Program-made: the position numbers and the translations under genes | In this document: one piece after another, positions 1 to 7,740 of the stretch | How the letters are laid out: every line of letters starts with the position of its first letter | How positions within the stretch are numbered: position 1 is the stretch's first letter | Assembly (NCBI GenBank): GCA_021738105.1 | Contig: JAIPCS010000065.1 | Coordinates: 1 to 15,162, forward strand | From: Sulfuritalea sp. | Lineage (GTDB): Bacteria; Pseudomonadota; Gammaproteobacteria; Burkholderiales; Rhodocyclaceae | Reading direction: 5' to 3' | DNA length: 15,162 nucleotides | The notes under the pieces: generated by a model | Database searches by the model: none | What the model was told of the DNA's origin: nothing | Seen by the model: the letters and a program-made list of their open reading frames with translations, nothing else

Positions 1-607
1 CACCCAAGGGCATCCGCTCGATCTGCTCGAACATCTTGGTTAGTTCGCGCGCGATCACGATGTCACGCTGCGGCTCGAGCAGTGCGGCAAGTTCCGCCAC
101 GGTTTCTGTCACGCGATGCGGCGCTTCGTAGAACACCAGCGCAGCGTTCACAGCGGCGAGCTCCAGAATCGCCGTCTTGCGAGCGCCGACTTTTGCGGGA
201 AGAAAGCCGACGAACAGAAAACGTGCATCGGACAGCCCCGCCGCCGACATTGCGGTGATGGCCGCGTTCGACCCCGGTAGCGGGATCACCCGAAAACCGG
301 CGGCGCGCACCGCAGCCACCGTGCGCGCACCCGGGTCGGAGACGCCCGGTGTGCCGGCATCCGACACCAGCGCCACGCGCTGCCCCTCGCCCAGCAGACG
401 CACCAGCTTGGCCGCGGCCTCGTTCTCGTTGTGCTGATGCAGCGCCAGTGTCGGCACCTTGATGCCGTGATGATCGAGCAACTGTCGCGCGTGGCGGGTG
501 TCTTCACAGGCGACCAGATCGACACCGCGCAGGGTGTCCAGCGCGCGCAGGCTGATGTCGCCGAGATTTCCGATCGGCGTGGCGACGACATACAATGCAT
601 TTTCCAT
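1..607 (-). CDS. rsmI: 16S rRNA (cytidine-1402-2'-O)-methyltransferase RsmI, 3' end cut by window
   Basis: RsmI transfers a methyl group from S-adenosylmethionine to the 2'-O of C1402 in the decoding centre of 16S rRNA. The visible N-terminal 202 residues start MENALYVVATPIGNLGDIS. They contain family signatures in order: ATPIGNLGD near residue 9, ACEDTRHAR, then ALVSDAGTPGVSDPG and the LPGSNAAITA segment of the tetrapyrrole-methylase (SAM-binding) fold. The family is usually about 280 residues, so roughly the last 80 lie beyond the window edge. The start is the ATG at 605-607, which fits the conserved N-terminus exactly. The gene diverges from yraN with only 21 bp between the two start codons, as in other proteobacteria where rsmI (yraL) faces the yraN cluster. 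Identification is very secure. Confidence 0.96.
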   Translation of the reverse strand, partial: MENALYVVATPIGNLGDISLRALDTLRGVDLVACEDTRHARQLLDHHGIKVPTLALHQHNENEAAAKLVRLLGEGQRVALVSDAGTPGVSDPGARTVAAVRAAGFRVIPLPGSNAAITAMSAAGLSDARFLFVGFLPAKVGARKTAILELAAVNAALVFYEAPHRVTETVAELAALLEPQRDIVIARELTKMFEQIERMPLG

Positions 608-628
608 GTCCCGGATTGTTGCAGTCTG

Positions 629-982
629 ATGAGCACGAGGCAAGCCAAAGGTGCAGCGGCCGAGCAAATGGCGGCAGATTTTCTGCTGCGCAAGGGCCTT
701 TCGATCATCGAACGCAATTTCCGGGTGCGCGGCGGCGAGATCGATCTGATCTGCCGCGATGGCAAAACCACGGTGTTTGTCGAGGTGCGGTCGCGCAGCA
801 GCGGCGAGTTCGGTGGTGCGGCGGCCAGCATCACAGTCAGCAAACAGGCCCGGCTGATCCTCGCCGCGCGCCACTGGCTGCTGCGCCACGGTGAAACGCC
901 CTGCCGCTTCGACTGCGTGCTGTTCGACGGGCCCGATGCCGGCACCCTGAAATGGCTGCGCAATGCGTTTACGGCCGACTGA
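629..982 (+). CDS. yraN: YraN family protein (UPF0102), nuclease-like fold
   Basis: This 117-residue protein belongs to the UPF0102/YraN family, whose fold resembles Holliday-junction resolvases and RecB-type nucleases. Its biochemical role is not firmly established. Seen directly: an N-terminal helix AKGAAAEQMAADFLLRKG, then RNFRVRGGEIDLI and TVFVEVRSR. E37, D39, E52 and R54 therefore occupy the acidic metal-site positions of the nuclease-like motif, with Arg where many relatives have Lys. An open frame extends upstream to 431, but that part overlaps rsmI on the other strand and lacks family similarity. The ATG at 629 gives the normal family start and length. It is the first gene of the cluster with the SIS, BON and hldC genes, although a 202-bp gap follows it. 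Confidence 0.93.
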   Translation: MSTRQAKGAAAEQMAADFLLRKGLSIIERNFRVRGGEIDLICRDGKTTVFVEVRSRSSGEFGGAAASITVSKQARLILAARHWLLRHGETPCRFDCVLFDGPDAGTLKWLRNAFTAD

Positions 983-1184
983 ATTCGTCTGCAGCCTTTC
1001 GCCCGCGGCCCACACCATCGCCGGCGGCTCCGGCACCCTCCGATATCCAACGGCAGGAACCAAAGGCGGCGGCGGATGATCGAAGTATTTGTTGTACTCT
1101 AGCCCGCCTATTCCTGTCTCGGCATGGCGCCGGGAGCCGTTATCCTCAACCGAACCCATTCACACGCGCAGCACATCACCTTTC

Positions 1185-1778
1185 ATGTCAATTGCAAACC
1201 GCATTCAACAGCAATTCAACGACAGCGCCGCGGCCAAGCTCGCCGCCCTGACCAGCATGGCCGCGCCTATCGAAGCTGCGGTGCGCCGCATGGCCGCCTG
1301 CCTCAAGGCCGAGGGCAAGGTCATGGCCTGCGGCAATGGCGGCTCGGCCGCCGACTCGCAGCACTTTGCCGCCGAGCTGCTCAACCGCTTCGAAAAAGAA
1401 CGTCCGCCGCTGGCGGCGATTGCCCTGACCACTGATACGTCGACGCTGACCTCGATCGCCAATGACTATCGCTATGAAGATGTCTTTGCCAAGCAGATTC
1501 AGGCCCTGGGCCGCAACGGCGATGTACTGCTGGCCATCTCTACCTCAGGCAACTCGCCGAACGTGATCGAAGCCATCCATGCGGCCCATGCCCGTGGCGT
1601 CACGGTGGTGGCGCTGACCGGCAAGAACGGCGGCAAGATCGCCGCGCTGCTCGCGGCGGATGATATTCACTTGTGCGTGCCTGCGCAGCGAACCGCTCGC
1701 ATTCAGGAAGTCCACCTGCTCACCATCCACTGCCTATGCGATGGCATAGATGCTTTGATTCTTGGAGAAGACCAATGA
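1185..1778 (+). CDS. gmhA: SIS-domain sugar isomerase, phosphoheptose isomerase / DiaA type
   Basis: This 197-residue single SIS-domain protein has [12 protein letters not shown] near residue 47, [11 protein letters not shown] in the middle and [18 protein letters not shown] near the end. GmhA converts sedoheptulose-7-phosphate to D-glycero-D-manno-heptose-7-phosphate, the first step to ADP-heptose for LPS core. The paralogue DiaA instead binds DnaA and times replication initiation. Overall wording ([33 protein letters not shown]) is closest to DiaA, and so is the position after yraN and before a BON lipoprotein. However, E64 and H182 match the GmhA catalytic pair (E65 and H180 in E. coli as I recall), which E. 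coli DiaA lacks. With hldC two genes downstream, isomerase activity is likely. The frame stays open upstream to 1089; the ATG at 1185 fits the family start, although its ribosome binding site is weak. The end overlaps the next start (ATGA). Confidence 0.88.
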   Translation: MSIANRIQQQFNDSAAAKLAALTSMAAPIEAAVRRMAACLKAEGKVMACGNGGSAADSQHFAAELLNRFEKERPPLAAIALTTDTSTLTSIANDYRYEDVFAKQIQALGRNGDVLLAISTSGNSPNVIEAIHAAHARGVTVVALTGKNGGKIAALLAADDIHLCVPAQRTARIQEVHLLTIHCLCDGIDALILGEDQ

Positions 1779-2422
1779 ACCTACAAACCAAAACCGTCAG
1801 GAAAATCCGCAATCTCACCGCCCTGCTGCTCTGCGTCCCGGTCCTTGCCGGCTGTGTCGGGGCCGCGGCGGTGGGCGTCGGTACCGGTGCCTTGATGCTG
1901 ACTGATCGTCGCAACTCGGAAACCTTCGTCAGCGACGAAGGCATGGAGCTTCGCGCTTCGTCCCGCATCAACGAAAAATACGGCGACAAAGCGCATGTCA
2001 ATGTGATCAGCTACAACCGCATGATTCTGCTGACCGGCGAAGTGCCAAGTGAAGCGATCAAGGCCGATGTCGAGAAAATCGCCTCAAGCGTACCCAACGT
2101 CAAAGCGATCACCAATGAACTGGCCGTCGCCGGGCCGTCGGGCTTTGGCGGGCGCGGCAATGATGCCTACATCACCTCCAAGATCAAGGCGCGGTTTGTC
2201 GACCATGACAAATTCGCCGCAAACCATGTCAAGGTGGTGACCGAGGCCGGCGTCGTCTTCCTGCTCGGACTGGTGACCCAGACCGAAGCCAACGACGCTG
2301 TCGAAATCGCCCGTACCACGGGAGGCGTGCAAAAGGTGGTCCGCGTATTCGAGATCATCAGTCCGGCACAGGCACGCGCATTGGAAAATCCGCCGCCGGC
2401 ACAGCAGAAATCAGGCAAGTAA
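1775..2422 (+). CDS. Outer-membrane lipoprotein with two BON domains, DolP/YraP-like
   Basis: This 215-residue lipoprotein has a basic N-terminus (KTVRKIRN), a hydrophobic stretch [13 protein letters not shown] and lipobox L24-A25-G26-C27. Val follows Cys27, so there is no inner-membrane retention Asp and sorting to the outer membrane is expected. Two BON domains follow: about 60-130 (RINEKYGD...[16 protein letters not shown]...ITNELAV) and about 140-205 ([15 protein letters not shown]...[16 protein letters not shown]...RVFEI). E. coli DolP has this architecture, supports outer-membrane integrity and localises to division sites. A proline/glutamine-rich tail of about 12 residues ends the protein. 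The start ATG at 1775 overlaps the stop of the SIS gene, so translation is probably coupled, and the 9-bp gap to hldC indicates one transcript. The family assignment is firm; a strict dolP orthologue is likely from position. Confidence 0.92.
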   Translation: MNLQTKTVRKIRNLTALLLCVPVLAGCVGAAAVGVGTGALMLTDRRNSETFVSDEGMELRASSRINEKYGDKAHVNVISYNRMILLTGEVPSEAIKADVEKIASSVPNVKAITNELAVAGPSGFGGRGNDAYITSKIKARFVDHDKFAANHVKVVTEAGVVFLLGLVTQTEANDAVEIARTTGGVQKVVRVFEIISPAQARALENPPPAQQKSGK

Positions 2423-2431
2423 AGCACTCGA

Positions 2432-2920
2432 ATGGGTGACGCCGCTTCCGCGCTCGAGGCCAAGATCACTGCGCCCGCCGATCTGGGCGAGCGCATCGCG
2501 CGGCTGCCGCGCCCGCTGGTATTTACCAACGGCTGTTTCGACATCCTGCATCGGGGACATGTCACCTATCTGGCGCAAGCCCGTGCGCTGGGCGCCTCGC
2601 TGATCGTGGCGGCCAATTCAGACGCCTCGGTCAGACGTCTGGGCAAAGGTGACGATCGCCCGGTGAATCCGTTGGCAGATCGCATGGCGCTGCTGGCGGC
2701 ACTTGAAAGCGTGTCGCTGGTCACCTGGTTCGAAGAGGACACCCCGCTGCAGCGTATTCTCGATTGTCGTCCCGATGTCCTGGTCAAAGGGGGCGACTGG
2801 CCGGTCGAAAAAATCGTCGGCTACCGGGAAGTCGGTGCCTGGGGCGGCAGCGTACATTCGCTACCCTTCATTCACGAGCGCTCGACGACGGCGCTGATGG
2901 AGAAGATCCGCCGCCTCTGA
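2432..2920 (+). CDS. hldC: D-glycero-beta-D-manno-heptose 1-phosphate adenylyltransferase
   Basis: HldC (RfaE2) couples D-glycero-beta-D-manno-heptose-1-phosphate to AMP from ATP, giving ADP-heptose for LPS inner core. The 162-residue sequence is the stand-alone cytidylyltransferase-like domain, fused to the kinase as HldE in enteric bacteria. Seen: [17 protein letters not shown] with the nucleotide-binding HxGH signature at residues 40-43, [28 protein letters not shown], and the closing [10 protein letters not shown]. The ATG at 2432 lies 9 bp after the lipoprotein stop and gives a normal family length. As last gene of the cluster, it shares the ADP-heptose pathway with the SIS gene. The kinase (hldA) and phosphatase (gmhB) are not in this window. 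It converges with the TAXI gene across 28 bp. Confidence 0.95.
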   Translation: MGDAASALEAKITAPADLGERIARLPRPLVFTNGCFDILHRGHVTYLAQARALGASLIVAANSDASVRRLGKGDDRPVNPLADRMALLAALESVSLVTWFEEDTPLQRILDCRPDVLVKGGDWPVEKIVGYREVGAWGGSVHSLPFIHERSTTALMEKIRRL

Positions 2921-2948
2921 TCGCCGCTGCGGATGGCAGGACGGTGAA

Positions 2949-4262
2949 TCAGTCCGCCGTGTGACGCTGAATGCCCTCTCGCACGAGGGCAATGTGCTGA
3001 CGCAAGGTATAGAGCATGCCGGCAAACGTCAGCGGCGTACGGATGCTGTTGGCGTCTGCATCGATCCTGTCGAGCTTTTCCAGCCACTCGGCGCGCGTGT
3101 ATCGGCCGGGGTCTTCCTCCACTTCGCTCTCGAGAAACTTGAGTTCGCCGTAGCGCCGGTAGATGCGCGAGCGTACTCGCCAGCCATAGAGTTGCGGCGC
3201 GAACCTGAACAGCGGAATCAGCACCGCCAGTAAAGGCAGCAGCATCACCACCATGCGATCGATCAGGGTTGCTGCCCAGAATGGCAGATAGCGCTGGAGG
3301 AAGGGCATGCCGGATTTGTAGTAGCGCTCGGCCTCCGTCGACAGCGGAAACTCGCTGTTTCCGGCACGCGGGAACTCGCCGGCTCGCTGAAACACTCCGG
3401 GCACGCCATGAACCTCGCTGGCCGCCTGCATCATCAGATCGATCAGGGCGGGGTGGGTATCCTCGCGCACCAGCAGGGTAGCCAGCGGCGATACCATCTG
3501 GGTATCCCGCGGCGGAATATCCAGTGTCAGATCGATCGCTCCGCGCGGCAATACGAGGTGCGCAAGATAGGGAAAGCGCCGTACATAGGCATCGGCGTGC
3601 GCAAGACTCATCAGCCGGATACCCGGCGTGTAGAGCAGTGTCCACACCAGTGATGACTGCGGGGGTCCGACAGCGAAAACGGCATCGATCTCCTTTTTCT
3701 GCAGCCGCTCCATGAGGCCGAGGCCGCCGGCTGCAATCAATTTTGTATTGGACGCATCAATACCGTTGGCCTCCAGCATTTCCATGGCGAGATGATGTGT
3801 ACCACTGCCCTCGCCGCCGATGGCAATCCGTTTGCCCTTGAGATCAAGCAGCGTGTCGGCATGGTTCAGCGCCGATTCACGGTAGAAAATCCACAGTGGC
3901 TCATAGTAAAGATCACCCAGCGTCACCAGCGTTTCTTCTTCACCGGCGCGAGCCGTTCCGCCCTGGATCAACGCAGCGTCCACTTCAAAGCCGGGATCAC
4001 GCAGCCGCTGCAGATTCTCGTTGGACCCGGCGGACGGCTTGTCCACCAGGGTAATGCCATAGCGCGCCAGCACATCCTTGTAGCGAGCGGCGAAAACCCG
4101 ATAGGCCCCACCGTCGCCACCGGTACTGACGATCAACTGGTCAGGCGGTGCCGGCTTGATGAATTGTGCCGCCAGCCAGAATGCGCCGATGGTCACCAAC
4201 AGGGACGGCAGCGCGACAAATACAATATCGCGCCAGGAAAGAAGCTTGAGCCTCTCGGGCAT
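2949..4262 (-). CDS. TAXI-family TRAP-type solute-binding protein, membrane-anchored at both ends
   Basis: This 437-residue protein has an N-terminal membrane segment (about residues 12-34, VFVALPSLLVTIGAFWLAA). A TAXI-type periplasmic domain follows: LIVSTGGDGGAYRVFAARY, the SAGSNENLQRL and DAALIQGG segments, and LKGKRIAIGGEGSGTH. A second membrane segment lies around 310-335 (MVVMLLPLLAVLIPLF), then a charged tail of about 90 residues that should be cytoplasmic. TAXI proteins normally deliver organic acids or amino acids to TRAP permeases as free periplasmic proteins. A tethered form with a cytoplasmic tail and no permease gene beside it suggests a sensor or an orphan receptor; this is inference. 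The frame opens at a TTG at 4292, but I prefer the ATG at 4262, which starts just before the membrane segment. Both have weak ribosome binding sites. It follows ssb after 70 bp. Confidence 0.85.
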   Translation of the reverse strand: MPERLKLLSWRDIVFVALPSLLVTIGAFWLAAQFIKPAPPDQLIVSTGGDGGAYRVFAARYKDVLARYGITLVDKPSAGSNENLQRLRDPGFEVDAALIQGGTARAGEEETLVTLGDLYYEPLWIFYRESALNHADTLLDLKGKRIAIGGEGSGTHHLAMEMLEANGIDASNTKLIAAGGLGLMERLQKKEIDAVFAVGPPQSSLVWTLLYTPGIRLMSLAHADAYVRRFPYLAHLVLPRGAIDLTLDIPPRDTQMVSPLATLLVREDTHPALIDLMMQAASEVHGVPGVFQRAGEFPRAGNSEFPLSTEAERYYKSGMPFLQRYLPFWAATLIDRMVVMLLPLLAVLIPLFRFAPQLYGWRVRSRIYRRYGELKFLESEVEEDPGRYTRAEWLEKLDRIDADANSIRTPLTFAGMLYTLRQHIALVREGIQRHTAD

Positions 4263-4296
4263 GTTCACGGGTCGGGACTCACATGACGACAATCCA

Positions 4297-4322
4297 TCCG
4301 GGCATCATCCAGCACGCCCGGA
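4297..4322 (-). terminator. GC-rich hairpin between ssb and the TAXI gene
   Basis: A perfect 7-bp inverted repeat, TCCGGGC and GCCCGGA, encloses a 12-base loop just after the ssb stop codon and before the TAXI start. No run of T follows on the minus strand, so it is not a classical intrinsic terminator. It could weaken read-through or protect the 3' end of an ssb transcript. The structure is seen; the function is inferred. Confidence 0.35.
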
Positions 4323-4332
4323 CATCCCGATT

Positions 4333-4791
4333 TCAGAAGGGTATGTCGTCCTCGAAATCATTGAAGTTGTTCCCGGCCGGTTGTGCCGCCGGTGCGGCTG
4401 CCGGTCGATTGCCACCACCACCTGCGCTTTCACGCGGCGGCGCGTCGCTCATGCCCTCGCGGGAACCGAGCATTTTCATTTCGTTGGCGACGATCTCGGT
4501 GGTATAGCGATCCTGTCCTTCCTTGTCGGTCCACTTGCGGGTACGCAAAGCACCTTCGACATACACCTGCCGGCCCTTTTTCAGGTATTGCCCGGCGATT
4601 TCAGCCAGCTTGCCGAAAAACACCACCCGATGCCATTCCGTCGCTTCCTTCTTTTCACCCGTGGCCTTGTCTTTCCATGAATCCGTGGTGGCGATCGTGA
4701 TGTTGGTGATGGAATCACCGTTCGGTGTGTAACGCACTTCCGGGTCGCGGCCCAGATTGCCAACCAGGATGACTTTGTTAACGGATGCCAT
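4333..4791 (-). CDS. ssb: Single-stranded DNA-binding protein
   Basis: SSB coats single-stranded DNA during replication, recombination and repair and recruits partner proteins through its acidic C-terminal tip. The 152-residue sequence has an N-terminal OB-fold of about 110 residues ([57 protein letters not shown]). A Gly/Pro/Ala-rich linker and the conserved tip ending DDIPF follow, so the partner-binding end is intact. The ATG at 4791 has a good GAGGAG site 8-10 bases upstream. That site overlaps the MFS stop codon (TGAGGAG), with 12 bp between stop and start, so translation is probably coupled to the transporter. In E. coli ssb faces uvrA directly; here uvrA lies 7.6 kb away. Confidence 0.97.
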   Translation of the reverse strand: MASVNKVILVGNLGRDPEVRYTPNGDSITNITIATTDSWKDKATGEKKEATEWHRVVFFGKLAEIAGQYLKKGRQVYVEGALRTRKWTDKEGQDRYTTEIVANEMKMLGSREGMSDAPPRESAGGGGNRPAAAPAAQPAGNNFNDFEDDIPF

Positions 4792-4803
4792 GCAATCTTC
4801 TCC

Positions 4804-6039
4804 TCAGGATTTTGTTTCAAGTATGCCATGCGCGGACGGCTCTGTCGTCGTTGTCCGGCGCAGCGGCACTTGGGCCATGGTGGCGGCCGCGAAAAACCAC
4901 AGCATCGCCATCAGTGCATCGAACATGAACACGGAGTCGGCACCGTGGTGCTTCACCAACCAGCCACCCAGCGCACCACCGACGAACAGGCCGAGTGCCT
5001 GCGTGGTGTTGTACACGCCCAATGCGGCACCCTTTGCCCGTGCTGGTGCAACTCGTGAAATCAGGGAAGGCAACATGGCCTCGAGAATATTGAAGGCGAC
5101 GAAGAAACTGAGCAGGCCGCCGGCCACCACCATGAAATTGCTGCTGCCGGTCCACATCACCAGCAAGGTGGCCAGCAGCAAACCGATGGCGAAAAGAAAT
5201 CCCGGTTGCACCTTGTTGTATTTCTCGGCGGCGATGATCGCCGGCACCATCAACACAAAAGAAGCCAGTACCGCTGGCAGGTAGATTTTCCAGTGCGAAG
5301 CCAGAGGCAGGCCGCCATAGCGAACCAGCAGGCCGGGCACCACGACGAACATCGCCATCTGCACCATGTGCAGAGTGAAAATTCCGAAATTGAGCCGCAT
5401 CAACTGGGCATCCAGCAGCACTTCGCGAAACGCCGGCTTGGGGCCTGGCGGCAGGGGCGGCGCCGGCGGGGTCACATGGGTCACCAAACCAATCGCGGCG
5501 ATGGCGAATCCTGCCGTCAACCAGAAAATTCCGCTCATGCCGATCACCGCATACAGTGCCGGCGCGGCGACCAGCGATATGGCGAACATCAGACCGATCG
5601 ACGAGCCGATCATGGCCATCACCTTGGTGCGATGCTGTTCCCGTGTGAGATCGGCGGCCAGCGCGGTCACGGCGGCCGAAATGGCCCCGGCGCCTTGCAG
5701 AACGCGGCCGCCGATGGTCCACCAGATGTCCGTTGCCAGGGCGGCAAGCACCGAACCGGCGGCAAACAGCAGCAAACCGAAAACAATCACGCGCTTGCGA
5801 CCGAAAACATCGGACGCCATGCCGAACGGGATCTGAAACATCGCTTGCGTCAGGCCGTAGGCCCCGAGCGCGATGCCGACCAGGGTCAGATCGTTACCGC
5901 CGGGAAGCGTTTGGGCATGAACTGCAAAGACCGGCAGAATCAGGAATAGCCCGAGCATGCGCAACGCAAATACCGACGCCAAAGCGGCTCCCGCACGCTT
6001 TTCAGTGCCGCTCATGGAGTCGGGAGTGGGTGAAAGCAT
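4804..6039 (-). CDS. Major facilitator superfamily transporter, YajR-like core
   Basis: This 411-residue membrane protein has about 12 predicted membrane segments. The first begins near residue 18 (LASVFALRMLGLFLILPVFAVHA). A canonical MFS motif A lies between segments 2 and 3 (G73-MAS-D77-VF-G80-R81-K82-R83), and RVLQGAGAISAAVTALAADLT lies around segment 4. The first half resembles proton-driven YajR-type exporters, but the C-terminal cytoplasmic YAM domain of E. coli YajR is absent because the protein stops soon after the last membrane segment. The substrate cannot be read from sequence. The start is the ATG at 6039; a second ATG at 6015 would shorten it by 8 residues, and neither has a clear ribosome binding site. 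An MFS gene directly upstream of ssb is common in betaproteobacteria, so this is probably the ancestral arrangement. Confidence 0.9.
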   Translation of the reverse strand: MLSPTPDSMSGTEKRAGAALASVFALRMLGLFLILPVFAVHAQTLPGGNDLTLVGIALGAYGLTQAMFQIPFGMASDVFGRKRVIVFGLLLFAAGSVLAALATDIWWTIGGRVLQGAGAISAAVTALAADLTREQHRTKVMAMIGSSIGLMFAISLVAAPALYAVIGMSGIFWLTAGFAIAAIGLVTHVTPPAPPLPPGPKPAFREVLLDAQLMRLNFGIFTLHMVQMAMFVVVPGLLVRYGGLPLASHWKIYLPAVLASFVLMVPAIIAAEKYNKVQPGFLFAIGLLLATLLVMWTGSSNFMVVAGGLLSFFVAFNILEAMLPSLISRVAPARAKGAALGVYNTTQALGLFVGGALGGWLVKHHGADSVFMFDALMAMLWFFAAATMAQVPLRRTTTTEPSAHGILETKS

Positions 6040-6323
6040 GGTGTTCAGGGATTCTGCCGGGATATCAAATCACCGGAAACCCGGTGCCGATCGATGCGCT
6101 GCCTTGATTTCAGCGGCCGTAGGCGCGCAGACAGCCGGGGTTCGAAAAGTGGCCGGTTTCAAGCCAGTGCAGGGCGACCCGAACCGTAATTTGCTTGTCA
6201 CAACAGCCAGTATTGTCATACATGTAGACATTTTAATGCACAAACCCGAGAACACTCCGAGTCCGGGAGAAGCGGCACTTCGCCCACCCGACGCATCCGG
6301 AATGTCCGAGCGGGCGACCTCGC
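6040..6323. promoter_or_regulatory. Intergenic region upstream of the MFS-ssb-TAXI cluster
   Basis: This 284-bp gap lies between the MFS start and the stop of the unknown 387-residue gene, so it must carry the promoter of the MFS-ssb cluster unless transcription enters from upstream. An AT-rich island at about 6189-6240 stands out from the GC-rich surroundings. It holds an imperfect dyad TGTC-a-TACATGTA-GACA at 6214-6230 and two TTGTCA hexamers at 6195-6200 and 6213-6218. On the minus strand TTGTGC, 17 bases and TATGAC could serve as -35 and -10, but the match is poor. I see no gene here; short open frames are out of keeping with coding. Confidence 0.4.
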
Positions 6324-7487
6324 CTAGCCGGCACCCCAGTACGGAGTCGCGATTGCCTCACCGAGGTCCGCTTCGACCAGACGCCGCCGCAGTTCCAGCA
6401 GACGCGCAACCAACGCCGGCTCGGCCCGACCATAGGCGTCGGCATCCGGCACGCGCCGGACCACGACACCCAGCAGTTCGGTAATGGCATTGCCGATCGA
6501 GTTCTGGCTGATGGTGACAATCAGGCGACCGTCGTCGTTGCGATAAATGAGCTGTTTGAACGCCGGTTGCCAACGAATGGCGTTGGCGTACTTGGCGTCG
6601 GTGATGCAGCGTTCCCGTACCATCTTCGCAGTCTTGAGGAAGTCATTGTTGAATTGCAACCGGGCCTCGACCAATTCCGGAAAATTGATGTCGCGCGGCA
6701 GGGGTGCGTTGCGTGTCGATACCTGGGAGAAGAAGGTGCGGTAGAAATCGATGAAGCCCATCAGCAGAATGTCATACTCCTTCCAGAAACGCACCTCCCT
6801 GAGCGCAGCAACGCCTCCCTGAATCTCCCAACTCGGCAGGCCCTGTGGATAGCCGGTCAGTGACAAGCGACCACCACCGTTTTCGCAAGGCCGCAGCAGT
6901 GTCAAATCCAGCCCGGCGAAAAAGGCCCGATACGCCTCGGCCATGTGTGACTGAAACAGCGAATGCTGGCCACCGTCGGTGAGATTGGGATTGTCTGCAT
7001 CGGCCAGCGGCGCGGCGCACAATTCGCGCTGATTGAAAACGATGAAGTGGTTGTGCAGCATGCGAATGCTCGGTACGCCCGGCGAAGTCAGTGGCCAGGT
7101 GGCATCGAGGCTGGCCTCGCCGGCCAGCACCAGATGCTCAGCCGGATCGGGATAGCATTCCAGCATGTACTCGACAATGATCTGGTTCATGCGGTTCCAG
7201 ACGTTTTTTACCGACTCCGGCACCTGGGTGCGACGCACCGGCCGGCCGAGCGGATCGAGAATGCTGCGCGAGGTGTTGTAAATGATCGAGGCGTCGAACT
7301 CGTTGCTGTGGCCGAGCGCCTTGCGATACAGCAGCAGTCCTTCGGGATTGACCAGCAGTCCGTTGTTGTGCACCAGATCGTTGAGATTTTCGGTGCTGTT
7401 GAAGAATTCGTTCGGCTTCATGCCTTCCGGCACATCGAGCGGAATCGGGCGAAAAGGCGTGGCGATTTCACGCGGTCCGGATTGCAT
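6324..7487 (-). CDS. Unrecognised 387-residue cytoplasmic protein
   Basis: I do not recognise this family. The protein has no signal peptide or membrane segment and reads as a well-composed soluble enzyme-like sequence. Landmarks are LVHNNGLLVNPEGLLLYRKALGHSN (39-62), YNTSRSILDPLGRP (70-83), MLHNHFIVFN with H145-N-H147 (143-152), RPCENGGGRLSLTGYPQGLPSW (199-220), FWKEYDILLMGFIDFYRTFF (234-253) and VTISQNSIGNAITELLGVVVRR (324-345). The His-x-His after a hydrophobic strand faintly recalls HIT-like nucleotide hydrolases or transferases, but no full HIT motif is present, so I assign no function. The frame opens further upstream to 7580. The ATG at 7487 is chosen because GAGGGA stands 5-10 bases before it and a promoter lies upstream. 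It diverges from the DUF294 regulator across 253 bp. Base composition matches its neighbours. Confidence 0.85.
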   Translation of the reverse strand: MQSGPREIATPFRPIPLDVPEGMKPNEFFNSTENLNDLVHNNGLLVNPEGLLLYRKALGHSNEFDASIIYNTSRSILDPLGRPVRRTQVPESVKNVWNRMNQIIVEYMLECYPDPAEHLVLAGEASLDATWPLTSPGVPSIRMLHNHFIVFNQRELCAAPLADADNPNLTDGGQHSLFQSHMAEAYRAFFAGLDLTLLRPCENGGGRLSLTGYPQGLPSWEIQGGVAALREVRFWKEYDILLMGFIDFYRTFFSQVSTRNAPLPRDINFPELVEARLQFNNDFLKTAKMVRERCITDAKYANAIRWQPAFKQLIYRNDDGRLIVTISQNSIGNAITELLGVVVRRVPDADAYGRAEPALVARLLELRRRLVEADLGEAIATPYWGAG

Positions 7488-7537
7488 GTCTTCCCTCACA
7501 AAAAAGTGCCTGCCCGGGCGATCAACGGCGGCAGGTG

Positions 7538-7566
7538 AGCATAGTCGGGCGTGTTCGCACCGGCAA
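7538..7566 (-). promoter_or_regulatory. Candidate sigma-70 promoter for the 387-residue gene
   Basis: Read on the minus strand, TTGCCG (7561-7566), a 17-base spacer and TATGCT (7538-7543) match the -35/-10 pattern well. The predicted 5' leader is about 43 bases, ending in the GAGGGA site before the ATG at 7487. The rest of the 253-bp divergent region should hold a promoter for the DUF294 gene, but I found only a poor -10 (TACACT at 7696-7701) without a good -35. Confidence 0.5.
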
Positions 7567-7740
7567 ATAGATAAATTCAAATCGCCTATGCACTGGAGCG
7601 ATACCCGCGTCAGGTTCGATCGGCAACTGCCCGGCTTTCGGTACGCCGGTTCAAGGCCGGGTACATGACTTCACTGCGCAACGCCGGCGAGGAAGTACAC
7701 TGCGAGCAAAGACGGAACAAACTTCAAACGAGGAGTGAAG

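Noticed and set aside
286..1050. Leftward 254-codon frame across rsmI and yraN
   Set aside because: It is out of frame with the well-supported rsmI and antisense to yraN, and its translation is Arg/Ser-rich without family features.
5206..5949. Rightward 247-codon frame opposite the MFS gene
   Set aside because: Its translation is rich in His, Arg and Gln, typical of an antisense shadow of a hydrophobic membrane protein.
5957..6484. Rightward open frame through the MFS upstream gap
   Set aside because: It overlaps two leftward genes and is Pro/Arg-rich with no ribosome binding site, so it was treated as chance.
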